57,435 nucleotides of DNA from Lachnospiraceae bacterium (GTDB lineage Bacteria; Bacillota; Clostridia; Lachnospirales; Lachnospiraceae). Position numbers and translations under genes: made by a program. Below, piece by piece: positions 1 through 9,000 of the stretch; positions within the stretch are counted from its first letter, which is position 1; the number at the start of each line of letters is the position of its first letter. The stretch lies in NCBI GenBank assembly GCA_017622875.1, contig JAGAQG010000043.1, forward strand, positions 1 to 57,435, read 5' to 3'. Below the pieces are notes generated by a model that worked only from the letters and a program-made list of their open reading frames with translations, had not been told where the DNA came from and did not search any database.

Positions 1-3
1 AGC

Positions 4-138
4 ATTATACACTATTTTCAGGCATAGCAACAGTTATGTCTTTTTCTCGTACCCATTTTTCTTTAATTTCGATAATATTTACTTTTCAAAGTTCATTGCC
101 AAAGTTGCTGGCTATAATCACTCAGGATTCCGAGAGAT
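4..138. repeat. Left copy of a 135-bp inverted repeat at the window ends
   Basis: These bases are the reverse complement of 57299-57433 with four mismatches, at positions 93 and 102-104. The similarity stops sharply after position 138, where the flanking sequences diverge. It looks like the same end of a repeated mobile element present at both sides of the window in opposite orientation. Reading from the boundary into the element, the right copy ends in a TATAAT-like box, as an element's own promoter might. No transposase is inside the window, so the family cannot be named. Confidence 0.85.
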
Positions 139-1370
139 CATCTAATAAGAACATTATACTACACGACAAGAATATAGTCCACTTATTTAAAAACATCTAT
201 AATAGGAAAGATGGAAGAATCCGAATTTCTGATAAAGACCAGAATGTTTTATATGATAATACAGAATCTGCAGAAAATCAGGAACTTTTAGATACCATTA
301 CTGCCAACCTGCGGGGATATTGCTTAAGGAAAACTGGAAACAGATATGAACTGCAGACTGCCAGTATGATCCAAATGGAGGAGGAAGAGATTCTTTACAT
401 TGAGACCATTCGTGACGTAACTGCAATTTTTGAGGAACGTGACGAACAATACCGCATCTATCAGTGGTGGATGATGGGAATACTTCTGATAGAAAGCCTT
501 TGCTGTTATGTGATGGCAATGTGGCTGCTGCGTCCTTTGAAACATTTGACCAAAACTACGGGAAGAATTGCGGAAGGAAACTTAAGTGTCAGAGCACAGG
601 TAACTACGAAGGATGAATTTGGGGAACTGTCGGTTTCTTTCAATGAGATGGCGGATAGTTTAGAAAAACAAGTACAGGAACTGGAGATGGCAGCGAAACG
701 TCAGGAGGATTTTATCGGAAGCTTTGCGCATGAGTTAAAGACACCATTGACTTCCATGATCGGTTATGCGGATATGTTAAGAAGCCAGGAATTAAAGCCG
801 GAAGAACGGTTTGAGGCGGCAAATTATATTTTCAAGGAAGGAAAACGTTTAGAAGCATTGTCTTTTAAACTGCTGGAGCTTCTGGTGGTTCAAAAAGAAG
901 AGCTTGAGAAAAAATGGGTGCCGATTCAGTGGCTTTCAGAGGACATCGAAGGAATTTTAAAGCCTTCTTTAGAGAAAGTCGGGATTCACTTAAATGTAAT
1001 GATGGAAAAGGCAAGACTTTTTATAGAGCCGGATCTGATGAAAACAGTGCTGTTAAATCTGCTGGATAATGGAAGAAAAGCCATTGAGGCAAAAGGAGAA
1101 CTGCATCTGCTTGGACGAAAGGAAGAAGGCGGATATGCGATCTATGTAAAGGACAGCGGAAAAGGGATGCCCAAGAAGGAGATTTCCAGAATTACAGAGG
1201 CATTTTATATGATTGATAAATCCAGAGCAAGAGAACAGGGCGGTGCCGGTCTGGGACTTTCCATCTGTGCGGAAATTGTTAAGAGACATCAGGGAACCCT
1301 GCAATTCCAAAGCATTGAAGGACAGGGGACCATTGTGCGTATCTTTTTACCGAAGGAGGCTGTGAAATGA
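36..1370 (+). CDS. Sensor histidine kinase, 5' end replaced by repeat (truncated)
   Basis: This is a membrane sensor kinase of a two-component system. Visible parts are one transmembrane segment near residues 143-163, a HAMP linker near 165-218, the HisKA box with phospho-accepting His232 followed by ELKTP, the N box near LLNLLDN, and the G boxes DSGKGMP and GGAGLGLS. The family normally has a second, N-terminal membrane helix before the extracellular part. Here the first 34 or so codons lie inside the repeat at 4-138, so the apparent start is probably not native and the gene is 5'-truncated by an element or by the end of an assembly. The stop overlaps the next start (ATGA), so the two genes are coupled. 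The partner response regulator would be expected upstream, outside the window. Confidence 0.75.
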   Translation: MSFSRTHFSLISIIFTFQSSLPKLLAIITQDSERSSNKNIILHDKNIVHLFKNIYNRKDGRIRISDKDQNVLYDNTESAENQELLDTITANLRGYCLRKTGNRYELQTASMIQMEEEEILYIETIRDVTAIFEERDEQYRIYQWWMMGILLIESLCCYVMAMWLLRPLKHLTKTTGRIAEGNLSVRAQVTTKDEFGELSVSFNEMADSLEKQVQELEMAAKRQEDFIGSFAHELKTPLTSMIGYADMLRSQELKPEERFEAANYIFKEGKRLEALSFKLLELLVVQKEELEKKWVPIQWLSEDIEGILKPSLEKVGIHLNVMMEKARLFIEPDLMKTVLLNLLDNGRKAIEAKGELHLLGRKEEGGYAIYVKDSGKGMPKKEISRITEAFYMIDKSRAREQGGAGLGLSICAEIVKRHQGTLQFQSIEGQGTIVRIFLPKEAVK

Positions 1371-2137
1371 AGCGATATGTAATTACTGCATTGATTCTGA
1401 TCATTACAGCGGCTGCTGGATTTACAATTCCGCCGAATTTGCTGAAGTGGCAGGATGAGAAGCGATTGGAGCAGAGTCACACAGAAACCGCAGAGGAAGT
1501 CATTGTGACTGCCACGACGGATATGACGCTGGTAGAAAAATTGCAGCTGATGAAAAAAGATACGATCACTACGATGCCACTGGAAACCGGAAAAAAATAT
1601 AATCAGTATTCGATTAAAGTGAAAGTACAGGAAGAGGTAAAGAAGCTCTACTCATTGTCACTTTCTGATTTGCGCCAGGATCATAATATTTCTTATGAAG
1701 TAGCAGACGTTTATTTTGTGCTGGATCGGGAAGATGGGAAAAAGTCTATGATTTTCTGGGAAGTGTATGTGAGTACAGATGATTATGAGGCATGGCTTAT
1801 AGTGGATGATGAGACAGGAAAGATTTTACAGTTCTCTGAAATGACGCTTTATGATACCAGTGCTGTGGTCGGCGAAGAGCAGGTTAGCGAAAGTGATCTG
1901 AAGGCTCTGGAAATCCTTGCCGAAAAGTGGGGAGAGTATTTGGGATGCGAGCTTTTGGAGACAAGAGGCGGAAGTCAGGATGTTGTCGTTGATAAAGAAA
2001 AAGCAATTACAGAAAAGGAGGTTATCTGGGGACACCAGATCATTGCGAAGTATCAGGATGATGGAGGCAGCGTAGAGTGTTCTATTTGGAAGTATCTGGA
2101 TAATGTGAAATTTGCGTTTTCAACTTATGGGAATTAA
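1367..2137 (+). CDS. Exported protein of unknown function, PepSY-like
   Basis: A 256-residue protein begins with a single hydrophobic helix (about residues 5-22), with no lipobox, so it is probably membrane-anchored with the rest outside the cell. The C-terminal half, with WEVYVSTDDYEAWLIVDDETGKIL, resembles the strand-helix pattern and the D-x-x-TG-x-I/L ending of PepSY-type domains, which often sit near envelope proteases and sensor kinases. The start overlaps the stop of the kinase gene, so it is probably translated with it and may modulate the kinase or the peptidase encoded next. The specific function is not recognisable. Confidence 0.6.
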   Translation: MKRYVITALILIITAAAGFTIPPNLLKWQDEKRLEQSHTETAEEVIVTATTDMTLVEKLQLMKKDTITTMPLETGKKYNQYSIKVKVQEEVKKLYSLSLSDLRQDHNISYEVADVYFVLDREDGKKSMIFWEVYVSTDDYEAWLIVDDETGKILQFSEMTLYDTSAVVGEEQVSESDLKALEILAEKWGEYLGCELLETRGGSQDVVVDKEKAITEKEVIWGHQIIAKYQDDGGSVECSIWKYLDNVKFAFSTYGN

Positions 2138-2220
2138 TTTGAAATTGAGTTAAATTGGATGCCGAAATGATGCTTTTTTGATGCATGTATTTCATAAGCT
2201 TGTATCAAGAGGTGATCAGA

Positions 2221-3042
2221 ATGCAGGAAGTTCATAAAAAGGAGAATGCAGTAAGGCGTAAAAAGAGACAGCAGAAACAGAAAGAAATGAAGAAAAGAGT
2301 CATGCTTTTGTGTATGGTGATGTTTTTGCTGGGGGTCTTTTGTGGAAAAATCGTGTTTGCGAAGGAAGATGCAGAAAGCGTATCTGTTTCGGAGGTCGTA
2401 AGTTCCAAAGTAAGAGAATCAGATGAGGACAGAGTGAATATTAATGACGGAAGGGTAGTTTTAGCAGAAGACGAAGAAGACTGGAAGCTTGTACTTGTGA
2501 ACAGTACCCATTTTATGGAGGATGGGTATACACCGCAGCTTGCAGAAATCGAGAACAATTATTATGTGGATGCAAGGATTGTGGAAGATCTGCAGGATAT
2601 GTTAGCTGCCGGCAGAGCAGCCGGGTTAGATTTCTGGATCTGTTCCGCTTATCGTACGATGGAAAAGCAGACTTCTCTATATGAAAACAAGGTACAGCGG
2701 CTTATGCAGGAAAAGGGTATCAGCTATGAAAAAGCTTACGAGGAAGCGGGAAATACCGTGGCTTATCCGGGGACAAGTGAGCATCAGCTGGGACTGGCTG
2801 TGGATATTGTAGCAAAGGATTATCAGCAGCTGGATGACAAACAGGCAAATACCGAGGAAGCAAAGTGGCTGAAGGAACATTGTGCGGAGTATGGATTTAT
2901 CTTGCGTTACCCACTGGACAAGACAGAAGAGACTGGAATCATTTTCGAGCCATGGCATTATCGATATGTGGGAAAAGAGGCTGCAAAGGAAATCATGGAG
3001 CAGGGAATCTGTTTAGAGGAATATTTAGAGACATTGAATTAG
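2221..3042 (+). CDS. VanY-like D-alanyl-D-alanine carboxypeptidase (M15 family)
   Basis: A 273-residue, membrane-anchored peptidoglycan peptidase expected to remove the terminal D-Ala of stem peptides. The N-terminus is very basic and followed by one hydrophobic helix (about residues 26-45). The M15B zinc and catalytic motifs are present in order: SAYRT, then YPGTSEHQLGLAVDIV (His and Asp ligands), then FEPWHYRYVG (catalytic Glu region and last His). The start at 2221 is chosen because AGAGGTG lies 6-7 bases upstream; an in-frame ATG at 2185 has no ribosome site. It follows the kinase and exported protein and may belong to the same envelope-stress unit. It need not imply vancomycin resistance, since such carboxypeptidases are common in clostridia. 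Confidence 0.85.
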   Translation: MQEVHKKENAVRRKKRQQKQKEMKKRVMLLCMVMFLLGVFCGKIVFAKEDAESVSVSEVVSSKVRESDEDRVNINDGRVVLAEDEEDWKLVLVNSTHFMEDGYTPQLAEIENNYYVDARIVEDLQDMLAAGRAAGLDFWICSAYRTMEKQTSLYENKVQRLMQEKGISYEKAYEEAGNTVAYPGTSEHQLGLAVDIVAKDYQQLDDKQANTEEAKWLKEHCAEYGFILRYPLDKTEETGIIFEPWHYRYVGKEAAKEIMEQGICLEEYLETLN

Positions 3043-3084
3043 GAGGAAACAAAAGTATTTTAGTACATTAAATTCAAAAAGTCC

Positions 3085-3113
3085 TTTACAAATCAAACTA
3101 AATCGTATACACT
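3085..3113 (+). promoter_or_regulatory. Candidate promoter of the dapL-pyrG-gltBD operon
   Basis: TTTACA at 3085-3090 is followed after 17 bases by TACACT (3108-3113). The -10 box is weak; TATACA at 3106 is an alternative. It is the only plausible promoter between the carboxypeptidase gene and the leader hairpin, because the 20 bases between the hairpin and the dapL ribosome site cannot hold one. Confidence 0.35.
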
Positions 3114-3139
3114 ATCTGGCATAGAAAATATGTGATAAA

Positions 3140-3194
3140 TGACAAGGGTGTCAAATAGCCTGCTATTGCGGGCTGATTTGACACCCTTTTTTTC
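3140..3194 (+). terminator. Leader terminator (likely attenuator) before dapL
   Basis: A strong stem pairs 3146-3160 with 3171-3185 (one bulged base) and is followed by seven or more T residues ending near 3193. It lies only about 30 bases before the dapL start, with no room for a promoter in between, so the operon must be read through it. An alternative small hairpin at 3140-3153 (TGAC, six-base loop AAGGGT, GTCA) uses part of the same 5' arm and cannot form at the same time. That arrangement fits regulated antitermination. A plain terminator for the upstream gene, with leaky read-through, is the other reading. Confidence 0.75.
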
Positions 3195-3224
3195 GTGAAT
3201 ACCGCGAAAAAGTCAGGAGGAATT

Positions 3225-4439
3225 ATGTTTAGGGTAAATGAAAACTATCAGAAGCTGCCGGGAAGCTATCTTTTCAGCACCATCGGAAAGAAAGTAGCTG
3301 CATATCAGAATGCGAATCCCGAAAAACAGATTATTCGATTAGGAATCGGTGACGTGACACAGCCAATCGCCCCGGTGATTGTCGAAGCAATGCATAAAGC
3401 AGTCGACGAAATGGGAAATGCAGCAACCTTCCATGGTTATGCCCCAGATCTTGGCTATGAATTCTTACGAAATGCCATCGCAAAAAATGATTATGCAGCA
3501 AGAGGCTGCGATATCAGCGCAGATGAAATTTTCGTATCTGACGGAGCAAAAAGCGATTCAGGAAACATTCAGGAAATCTTCGCACCAGACAACAAAATTG
3601 CAGTGTGCGATCCGGTCTATCCGGTCTATGTAGACTCCAATGTTATGGCAGGAAGAACAGGAATCTACGATGCACAGACAGGAATGTGGAGCAATGTCAT
3701 CTACATGCCATGCACCAAAGAAAACAATTTTGTGCCGGAGTTCCCAAAAAAAGTACCGGATATGATCTATCTTTGCCTGCCAAACAATCCAACAGGAACA
3801 ACAATTACAAAAGCTCAGTTACAGGAATGGGTCGATTATGCGAACAAAAATGGCTCAGTCATCATTTATGATGCAGCCTATGAAGCGTATATCACAGAAG
3901 ATGATGTGGCTCATTCCATTTATGAATGTGAAGGTGCAAAAACCTGTGCCATCGAGCTTAAGAGCTTTTCAAAAAATGCAGGATTTACAGGAGTTCGTCT
4001 TGGCTACACTGTAGTTCCAAAAGACTTAAAATGCGGAGATGTTTCCCTTCACGGCATGTGGGCAAGACGTCATGGAACAAAGTTTAATGGTGCTCCATAC
4101 ATTCAGCAGAGAGCCGGAGAAGCGGTTTATACAGAAGCCGGCAAGGCGCAGTTAAGAGAACAGATTGATTATTATATGAGAAATGCAAAAGCGATCAAAG
4201 AAGGGCTCGCAGATGCAGGCTTTGAAGTATTTGGCGGCGTCAATGCCCCGTACATCTGGTTAAAAACACCGGATCAAATGACTTCCTGGGAATTCTTTGA
4301 TTACTTATTAGAAAAAGCAAATGTGGTCGGAACTCCAGGCTCAGGATTTGGGCCAAGCGGTGAAGGGTATTTCAGACTGACTGCATTTGGAAGTTATGAA
4401 AATACGGTGGCTGCACTGGAGCGCATCCGCCATCTGTAA
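3225..4439 (+). CDS. dapL: LL-diaminopimelate aminotransferase
   Basis: A PLP enzyme that converts tetrahydrodipicolinate and glutamate directly to LL-diaminopimelate and 2-oxoglutarate, the short route to lysine and cell-wall diaminopimelate. The 404 residues match the family length. The N-terminus ([17 protein letters not shown]) and the PLP-lysine motif [15 protein letters not shown] are typical of DapL. The start at 3225 has AGGAGG at 3215-3220. It is the first gene of the operon and is followed after 24 bases by pyrG. Its amino donor is glutamate, which fits the glutamate synthase genes downstream. A terminator-like leader precedes it. Confidence 0.93.
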   Translation: MFRVNENYQKLPGSYLFSTIGKKVAAYQNANPEKQIIRLGIGDVTQPIAPVIVEAMHKAVDEMGNAATFHGYAPDLGYEFLRNAIAKNDYAARGCDISADEIFVSDGAKSDSGNIQEIFAPDNKIAVCDPVYPVYVDSNVMAGRTGIYDAQTGMWSNVIYMPCTKENNFVPEFPKKVPDMIYLCLPNNPTGTTITKAQLQEWVDYANKNGSVIIYDAAYEAYITEDDVAHSIYECEGAKTCAIELKSFSKNAGFTGVRLGYTVVPKDLKCGDVSLHGMWARRHGTKFNGAPYIQQRAGEAVYTEAGKAQLREQIDYYMRNAKAIKEGLADAGFEVFGGVNAPYIWLKTPDQMTSWEFFDYLLEKANVVGTPGSGFGPSGEGYFRLTAFGSYENTVAALERIRHL

Positions 4440-4463
4440 GCAGATAAGAACGAGGAGAATATT

Positions 4464-6065
4464 ATGGTAAAGTACGTATTTGTAACAGGCGGTGTGGTAT
4501 CCGGCCTTGGAAAAGGAATTACAGCAGCATCTTTGGGGCGCCTCTTAAAAGCCAGAGGCTACCGTGTCACCATGCAGAAATTTGACCCCTACATCAATGT
4601 AGACCCGGGAACCATGAACCCCATCCAGCATGGAGAAGTCTTCGTAACCGATGACGGTACGGAAACAGACCTGGATCTTGGTCATTATGAAAGATTTATT
4701 GACGAAAGTCTGAACTATAATTCGAACATTACAACAGGCAAAATCTACTGGTCGGTACTGAATAAAGAACGTCATGGGGACTATGGCGGCGGTACCGTCC
4801 AGGTCATCCCTCACATTACCAATGAGATTAAGGATCGTTTCTACAAAGCAAAAAGCGAAGAGGAAGAAACCATTTCCATCATTGAAGTGGGCGGTACAGT
4901 CGGAGATATTGAAAGCCAGCCATTCCTCGAAGCCATCAGACAGTTTCAGGCAGAGGTGGGAAGAGAAAATGCAATCCTTATTCAGGTAACACTTATTCCT
5001 TATTTAAAGGCATCCGGTGAAATGAAAACAAAACCGACCCAGATGAGTGTCAAACAGCTTCAGAGCATGGGAATCTGGCCGGACATCTTAGTATGCCGTT
5101 CCGATTACCCTGTAGATGATGCCATGAAAGCCAAAATTGCACAGTTTTGCAATGTAAAGAAGGAACACGTTTTACAGAATCTTGACGCACCATCTCTCTA
5201 CGAAGTTCCCCTGATGATGGAAGAAGAAAGGTTAGCTCAGGCAGTTTGTGACTGTCTGCACATCCCGTGCCCGGAACCGGATTTAGCTGACTGGAAACAG
5301 ATGGTAGCAAATTTACATGCTTCGAAGAGAACAGTTACAATCGCCATTGTAGGCAAATACGTAGCACTCCATGATGCATACCTGAGCGTAGCAGAAGCAT
5401 TAAAACATGGAGGCATTGAAAATAAAGCAAATGTAAATATTCGCTGGATTGATTCGGAAGAACTGACACCGGAAAATTTAGAGGAATATTTATCAGACGT
5501 TCACGGTATTTTAGTACCGGGTGGTTTTGGTCAGAGAGGTACGGAAGGAAAGATCCTCGCCATCGAATATGCCAGAACAAAGAAGATTCCATTCCTTGGC
5601 ATCTGTCTTGGAATGCAGCTTGCAATCGTTGAATTTGCAAGAAATGTGCTGGGACTTAAAGGGGCCGCAAGCATTGAGCTGGAGCCGGAAACACCAGACC
5701 CTGTCATTGCTCTCATGCCTGAACAAAATGGTGTGGAAAACCTTGGCGGAACCTTACGACTTGGTGCATATCCTTGTATTTTGGGAGATGACACCCTTGC
5801 AAAAGAGCTTTACGGAACAAAAGAGATTTCCGAAAGACACAGACATCGCTATGAAGTGAATAATGATTATAGAGAACAGCTTACGAAAAACGGTATGGTA
5901 CTTTCCGGATTATCACCGGATGGAAGAATCGTTGAAATGATCGAACTTGCAGACCATCCATTTTTTGTAGCTACACAGGCGCATCCGGAATTTAAATCCA
6001 GACCGAATCACGCACATCCATTATTTGCCGGTCTGATTCGTGCAGCGCTTTTAGAGGAGGAATAA
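4464..6065 (+). CDS. pyrG: CTP synthase (glutamine-hydrolysing)
   Basis: Converts UTP to CTP with ATP and glutamine ammonia. The 533 residues comprise an N-terminal synthetase domain beginning with the [10 protein letters not shown] loop (residues 8-17) and a C-terminal class I glutamine amidotransferase domain with nucleophile Cys381 in FLGICLGMQ and the late His and Glu in QAHPEF. The ribosome site GAGGAG lies just before the start. It sits 24 bases after dapL and 3 bases before gltB, so it belongs to the same transcript. There is no GGGC transcription start of the kind that controls pyrG in Bacillus subtilis, and the gene has no leader of its own. Confidence 0.97.
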   Translation: MVKYVFVTGGVVSGLGKGITAASLGRLLKARGYRVTMQKFDPYINVDPGTMNPIQHGEVFVTDDGTETDLDLGHYERFIDESLNYNSNITTGKIYWSVLNKERHGDYGGGTVQVIPHITNEIKDRFYKAKSEEEETISIIEVGGTVGDIESQPFLEAIRQFQAEVGRENAILIQVTLIPYLKASGEMKTKPTQMSVKQLQSMGIWPDILVCRSDYPVDDAMKAKIAQFCNVKKEHVLQNLDAPSLYEVPLMMEEERLAQAVCDCLHIPCPEPDLADWKQMVANLHASKRTVTIAIVGKYVALHDAYLSVAEALKHGGIENKANVNIRWIDSEELTPENLEEYLSDVHGILVPGGFGQRGTEGKILAIEYARTKKIPFLGICLGMQLAIVEFARNVLGLKGAASIELEPETPDPVIALMPEQNGVENLGGTLRLGAYPCILGDDTLAKELYGTKEISERHRHRYEVNNDYREQLTKNGMVLSGLSPDGRIVEMIELADHPFFVATQAHPEFKSRPNHAHPLFAGLIRAALLEEE

Positions 6066-6068
6066 GTT

Positions 6069-9000
6069 ATGGATAACCAGAATAGAAATACATTGTATCA
6101 TCCAAGCTTTGAACATGATAACTGCGGTATCGGTGCAGTTGTCAATATCAATGGCACAAAAAGCCATGCAGTCGTAGCAGATGCTTTAAAAATCGTAGAA
6201 CATCTGGAACACCGTGCAGGAAAAGACGCCAAAGGAGAGACTGGTGACGGTGTGGGTATCCTCACTCAGATTTCCCACAAATTCTTCAAAAAGATTTGTC
6301 TGATGGAAGGCATCGAGATTGGAAACGAAAGAGAATACGGTGTTGGAATGTTCTTCTTCCCGCAGAATGAATTGAAACGCAGTCAGGCAATGAAAATGTT
6401 TGAGATCATTGTCAAAAAAGAAGGCATGAAATTCCTTGGCTGGAGAATGGTACCTACTGCTCCGGAGGTTTTAGGAAACAAAGCGAGAGAATGTATGCCG
6501 GTCATCTGTCAGGCATTTATCGAAAAGCCGGAAAATATTTCCGCAGGACTTGATTTCGACCGCAAATTATACGTTGTCAGACGTGTTTTTGAACAGAGCA
6601 ATGACAATACTTACGTTCCGTCGCTTTCCAGCAGAACCATCGTATATAAAGGAATGTTCTTAGTTGGACAGCTTCGTACATTTTTCCTTGATCTTCAGGA
6701 TGAAGACTACGATTCCGCCATTGCCATGGTACATTCCCGTTTCTCTACCAACACCAATCCAAGCTGGGAGAGAGCACATCCAAACCGTTTTATCGTACAT
6801 AACGGTGAAATCAATACAATCAAAGGCAACGCAGACAAGATGCTTGCAAGAGAAGAGACCATGGACAGCAAAAAGCTTTCCGCTGATGACATGACAAAGG
6901 TATTCCCTGTTGTCAATGTGAATGGCTCAGACTCTGCAATGCTTGACAACACATTGGAATTCCTTGTGATGAGCGGCATGGAATTACCACTGGCGGCTAT
7001 GATTACGGTGCCGGAACCGTGGACACACAATGATACGATCTCTCAGGAAGGCAGGGATTTCTATCAGTATTATGCAACCATGATGGAACCATGGGACGGT
7101 CCGGCATCCATCCTTTTCTCCGATGGAGATGTAATGGGCGCGATCTTAGACAGAAACGGACTTCGTCCATCCAGATACTATATTATGGATGACGGAAGAC
7201 TCATTTTATCTTCCGAAGTAGGTGTTTTGGAATTAGATGAAGCACACATTGTAAAGAAGGAAAGACTTCATCCGGGAAAAATGCTTCTCGTGGATACTGT
7301 AAAGAATCATGTATATTCTGACGGGGAGATCAAAGAGCTTTACGCTCATAAAGAGCCTTACGGAGAATGGCTGGACAGCAATCTTGTGACATTAAAGGAA
7401 TTAAAGATTCCAAATGAAAAGGTTCCTGGATTTACAAAGGAAGAGAGAGCAAGATTACAGAAGGCATTCGGATACAGTTATGAAGAATACAGAAGCAGTA
7501 TCTGTACGATGGCATTAAAAGGTGCAGAGGAAATCGGTTCCATGGGTATCGATACTCCGATTGCAGCGCTTTCCAAAGAATACCAGCCATTATTCTACTA
7601 CTTCAAACAGTTGTTTGCTCAGGTTACGAACCCACCAATTGATGCGGTGCGTGAAAAAATCGTGACCTCCACAACCGTTTATGTAGGAAAGAACGGTAAT
7701 CTTCTGGAAGAAAAACCGGAAAACTGTCAGGTATTAAAGATTAACAACCCAATCTTAACAGACCTTGATATGTTAAAGATCAAGACTATGCATAAACCGG
7801 GATTCCAGGTAGCACAGGTGCCAATTACTTACTTTAAGAGCACTCCGATGGACCGCGTCTTAGACCATCTGTTCATCGAAGTCGATAAAGCATACCGTAA
7901 TGGGGCCAATATTCTCGTATTATCTGACCGTGGAGTAGATGAAAATCATGTGGCAATCCCATCTCTTTTAGCGGTAGCAGCAGTCCATAAGCATCTGGTT
8001 CAGACAAAGAAATGTACAGCCATGTCTTTGATCCTGGAATCAGGAGAGCCAAGAGAAGTACATCACTTTGCTACATTGTTAGGCTATGGCGCAAGCGCAG
8101 TCAATCCATACCTTGCACATGCAACCATCGCTGAACTGATCGACGAGGGACTTCTGGATAAGGATTATTATGCAGCAGTGGAAGATTATGATCATGCAAT
8201 CTTACACGGTATCGTAAAAATTGCTTCGAAAATGGGTATTTCCACAATTCAGTCTTACCAGGGCAGCAAGATTTTCGAAGCAATCGGTATTTCTGAAAAA
8301 GTAATTAATCAATATTTTACAGGTACAGTCAGCAGAATCGGCGGTATCACATTGGAAGACATTGCAGCGCAGACAGATGCACAGCATTCCAAGGCATTCG
8401 ATCCTCTGGGACTGGAAACCGACCTGACTTTAAAATCCATCGGACGTCACAAACGTCGTGCCCAGGGTGAAGAGCATCGTTATAATCCGCAGACCATCCA
8501 TATGCTGCAGATGGCCACAAGAGAAGGAAACTACGACAAGTTCGTACAATATACAAAGATGATCGACGGAGAAAACTCAGGCTATTTACGAAGCCTGATG
8601 GATTTTAACTTCCCGGAACAGGGAATTGATATTTCTGAAGTCGAAAGTGAAGAAGAAATCGTAAAACGCTTTAAGACAGGTGCCATGTCCTACGGTTCTA
8701 TTTCCGAAGAAGCCCATGAGGCACTTGCCATCGCCATGAATCATTTGCATGGCAAATCAAACAGCGGTGAAGGCGGTGAAAGTGATGAAAGACTGTTATC
8801 TGCCGGAACCGATCATGACAGAAGTTCTGCAATCAAACAGGTTGCCAGTGGTAGATTTGGTGTAACGAGCCGTTATCTGGTCAGCGCGAAAGAAATCCAG
8901 ATCAAGATGGCTCAGGGCGCAAAACCGGGTGAAGGCGGACACCTCCCGGCAAAGAAAGTGTATCCTTGGATCGCAAAGACAAGACATTCTACACCGGGCG

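Noticed and set aside
1367-3042. Vancomycin-resistance cluster (vanS-vanY)
   Set aside because: A kinase and a D,D-carboxypeptidase are present but there is no vanH, ligase or vanX. Such pairs are common in susceptible clostridia.
3043-3224. Lysine riboswitch before dapL
   Set aside because: The leader from the likely start to dapL is only about 110 bases, too short for the L-box aptamer, and its conserved blocks are missing.
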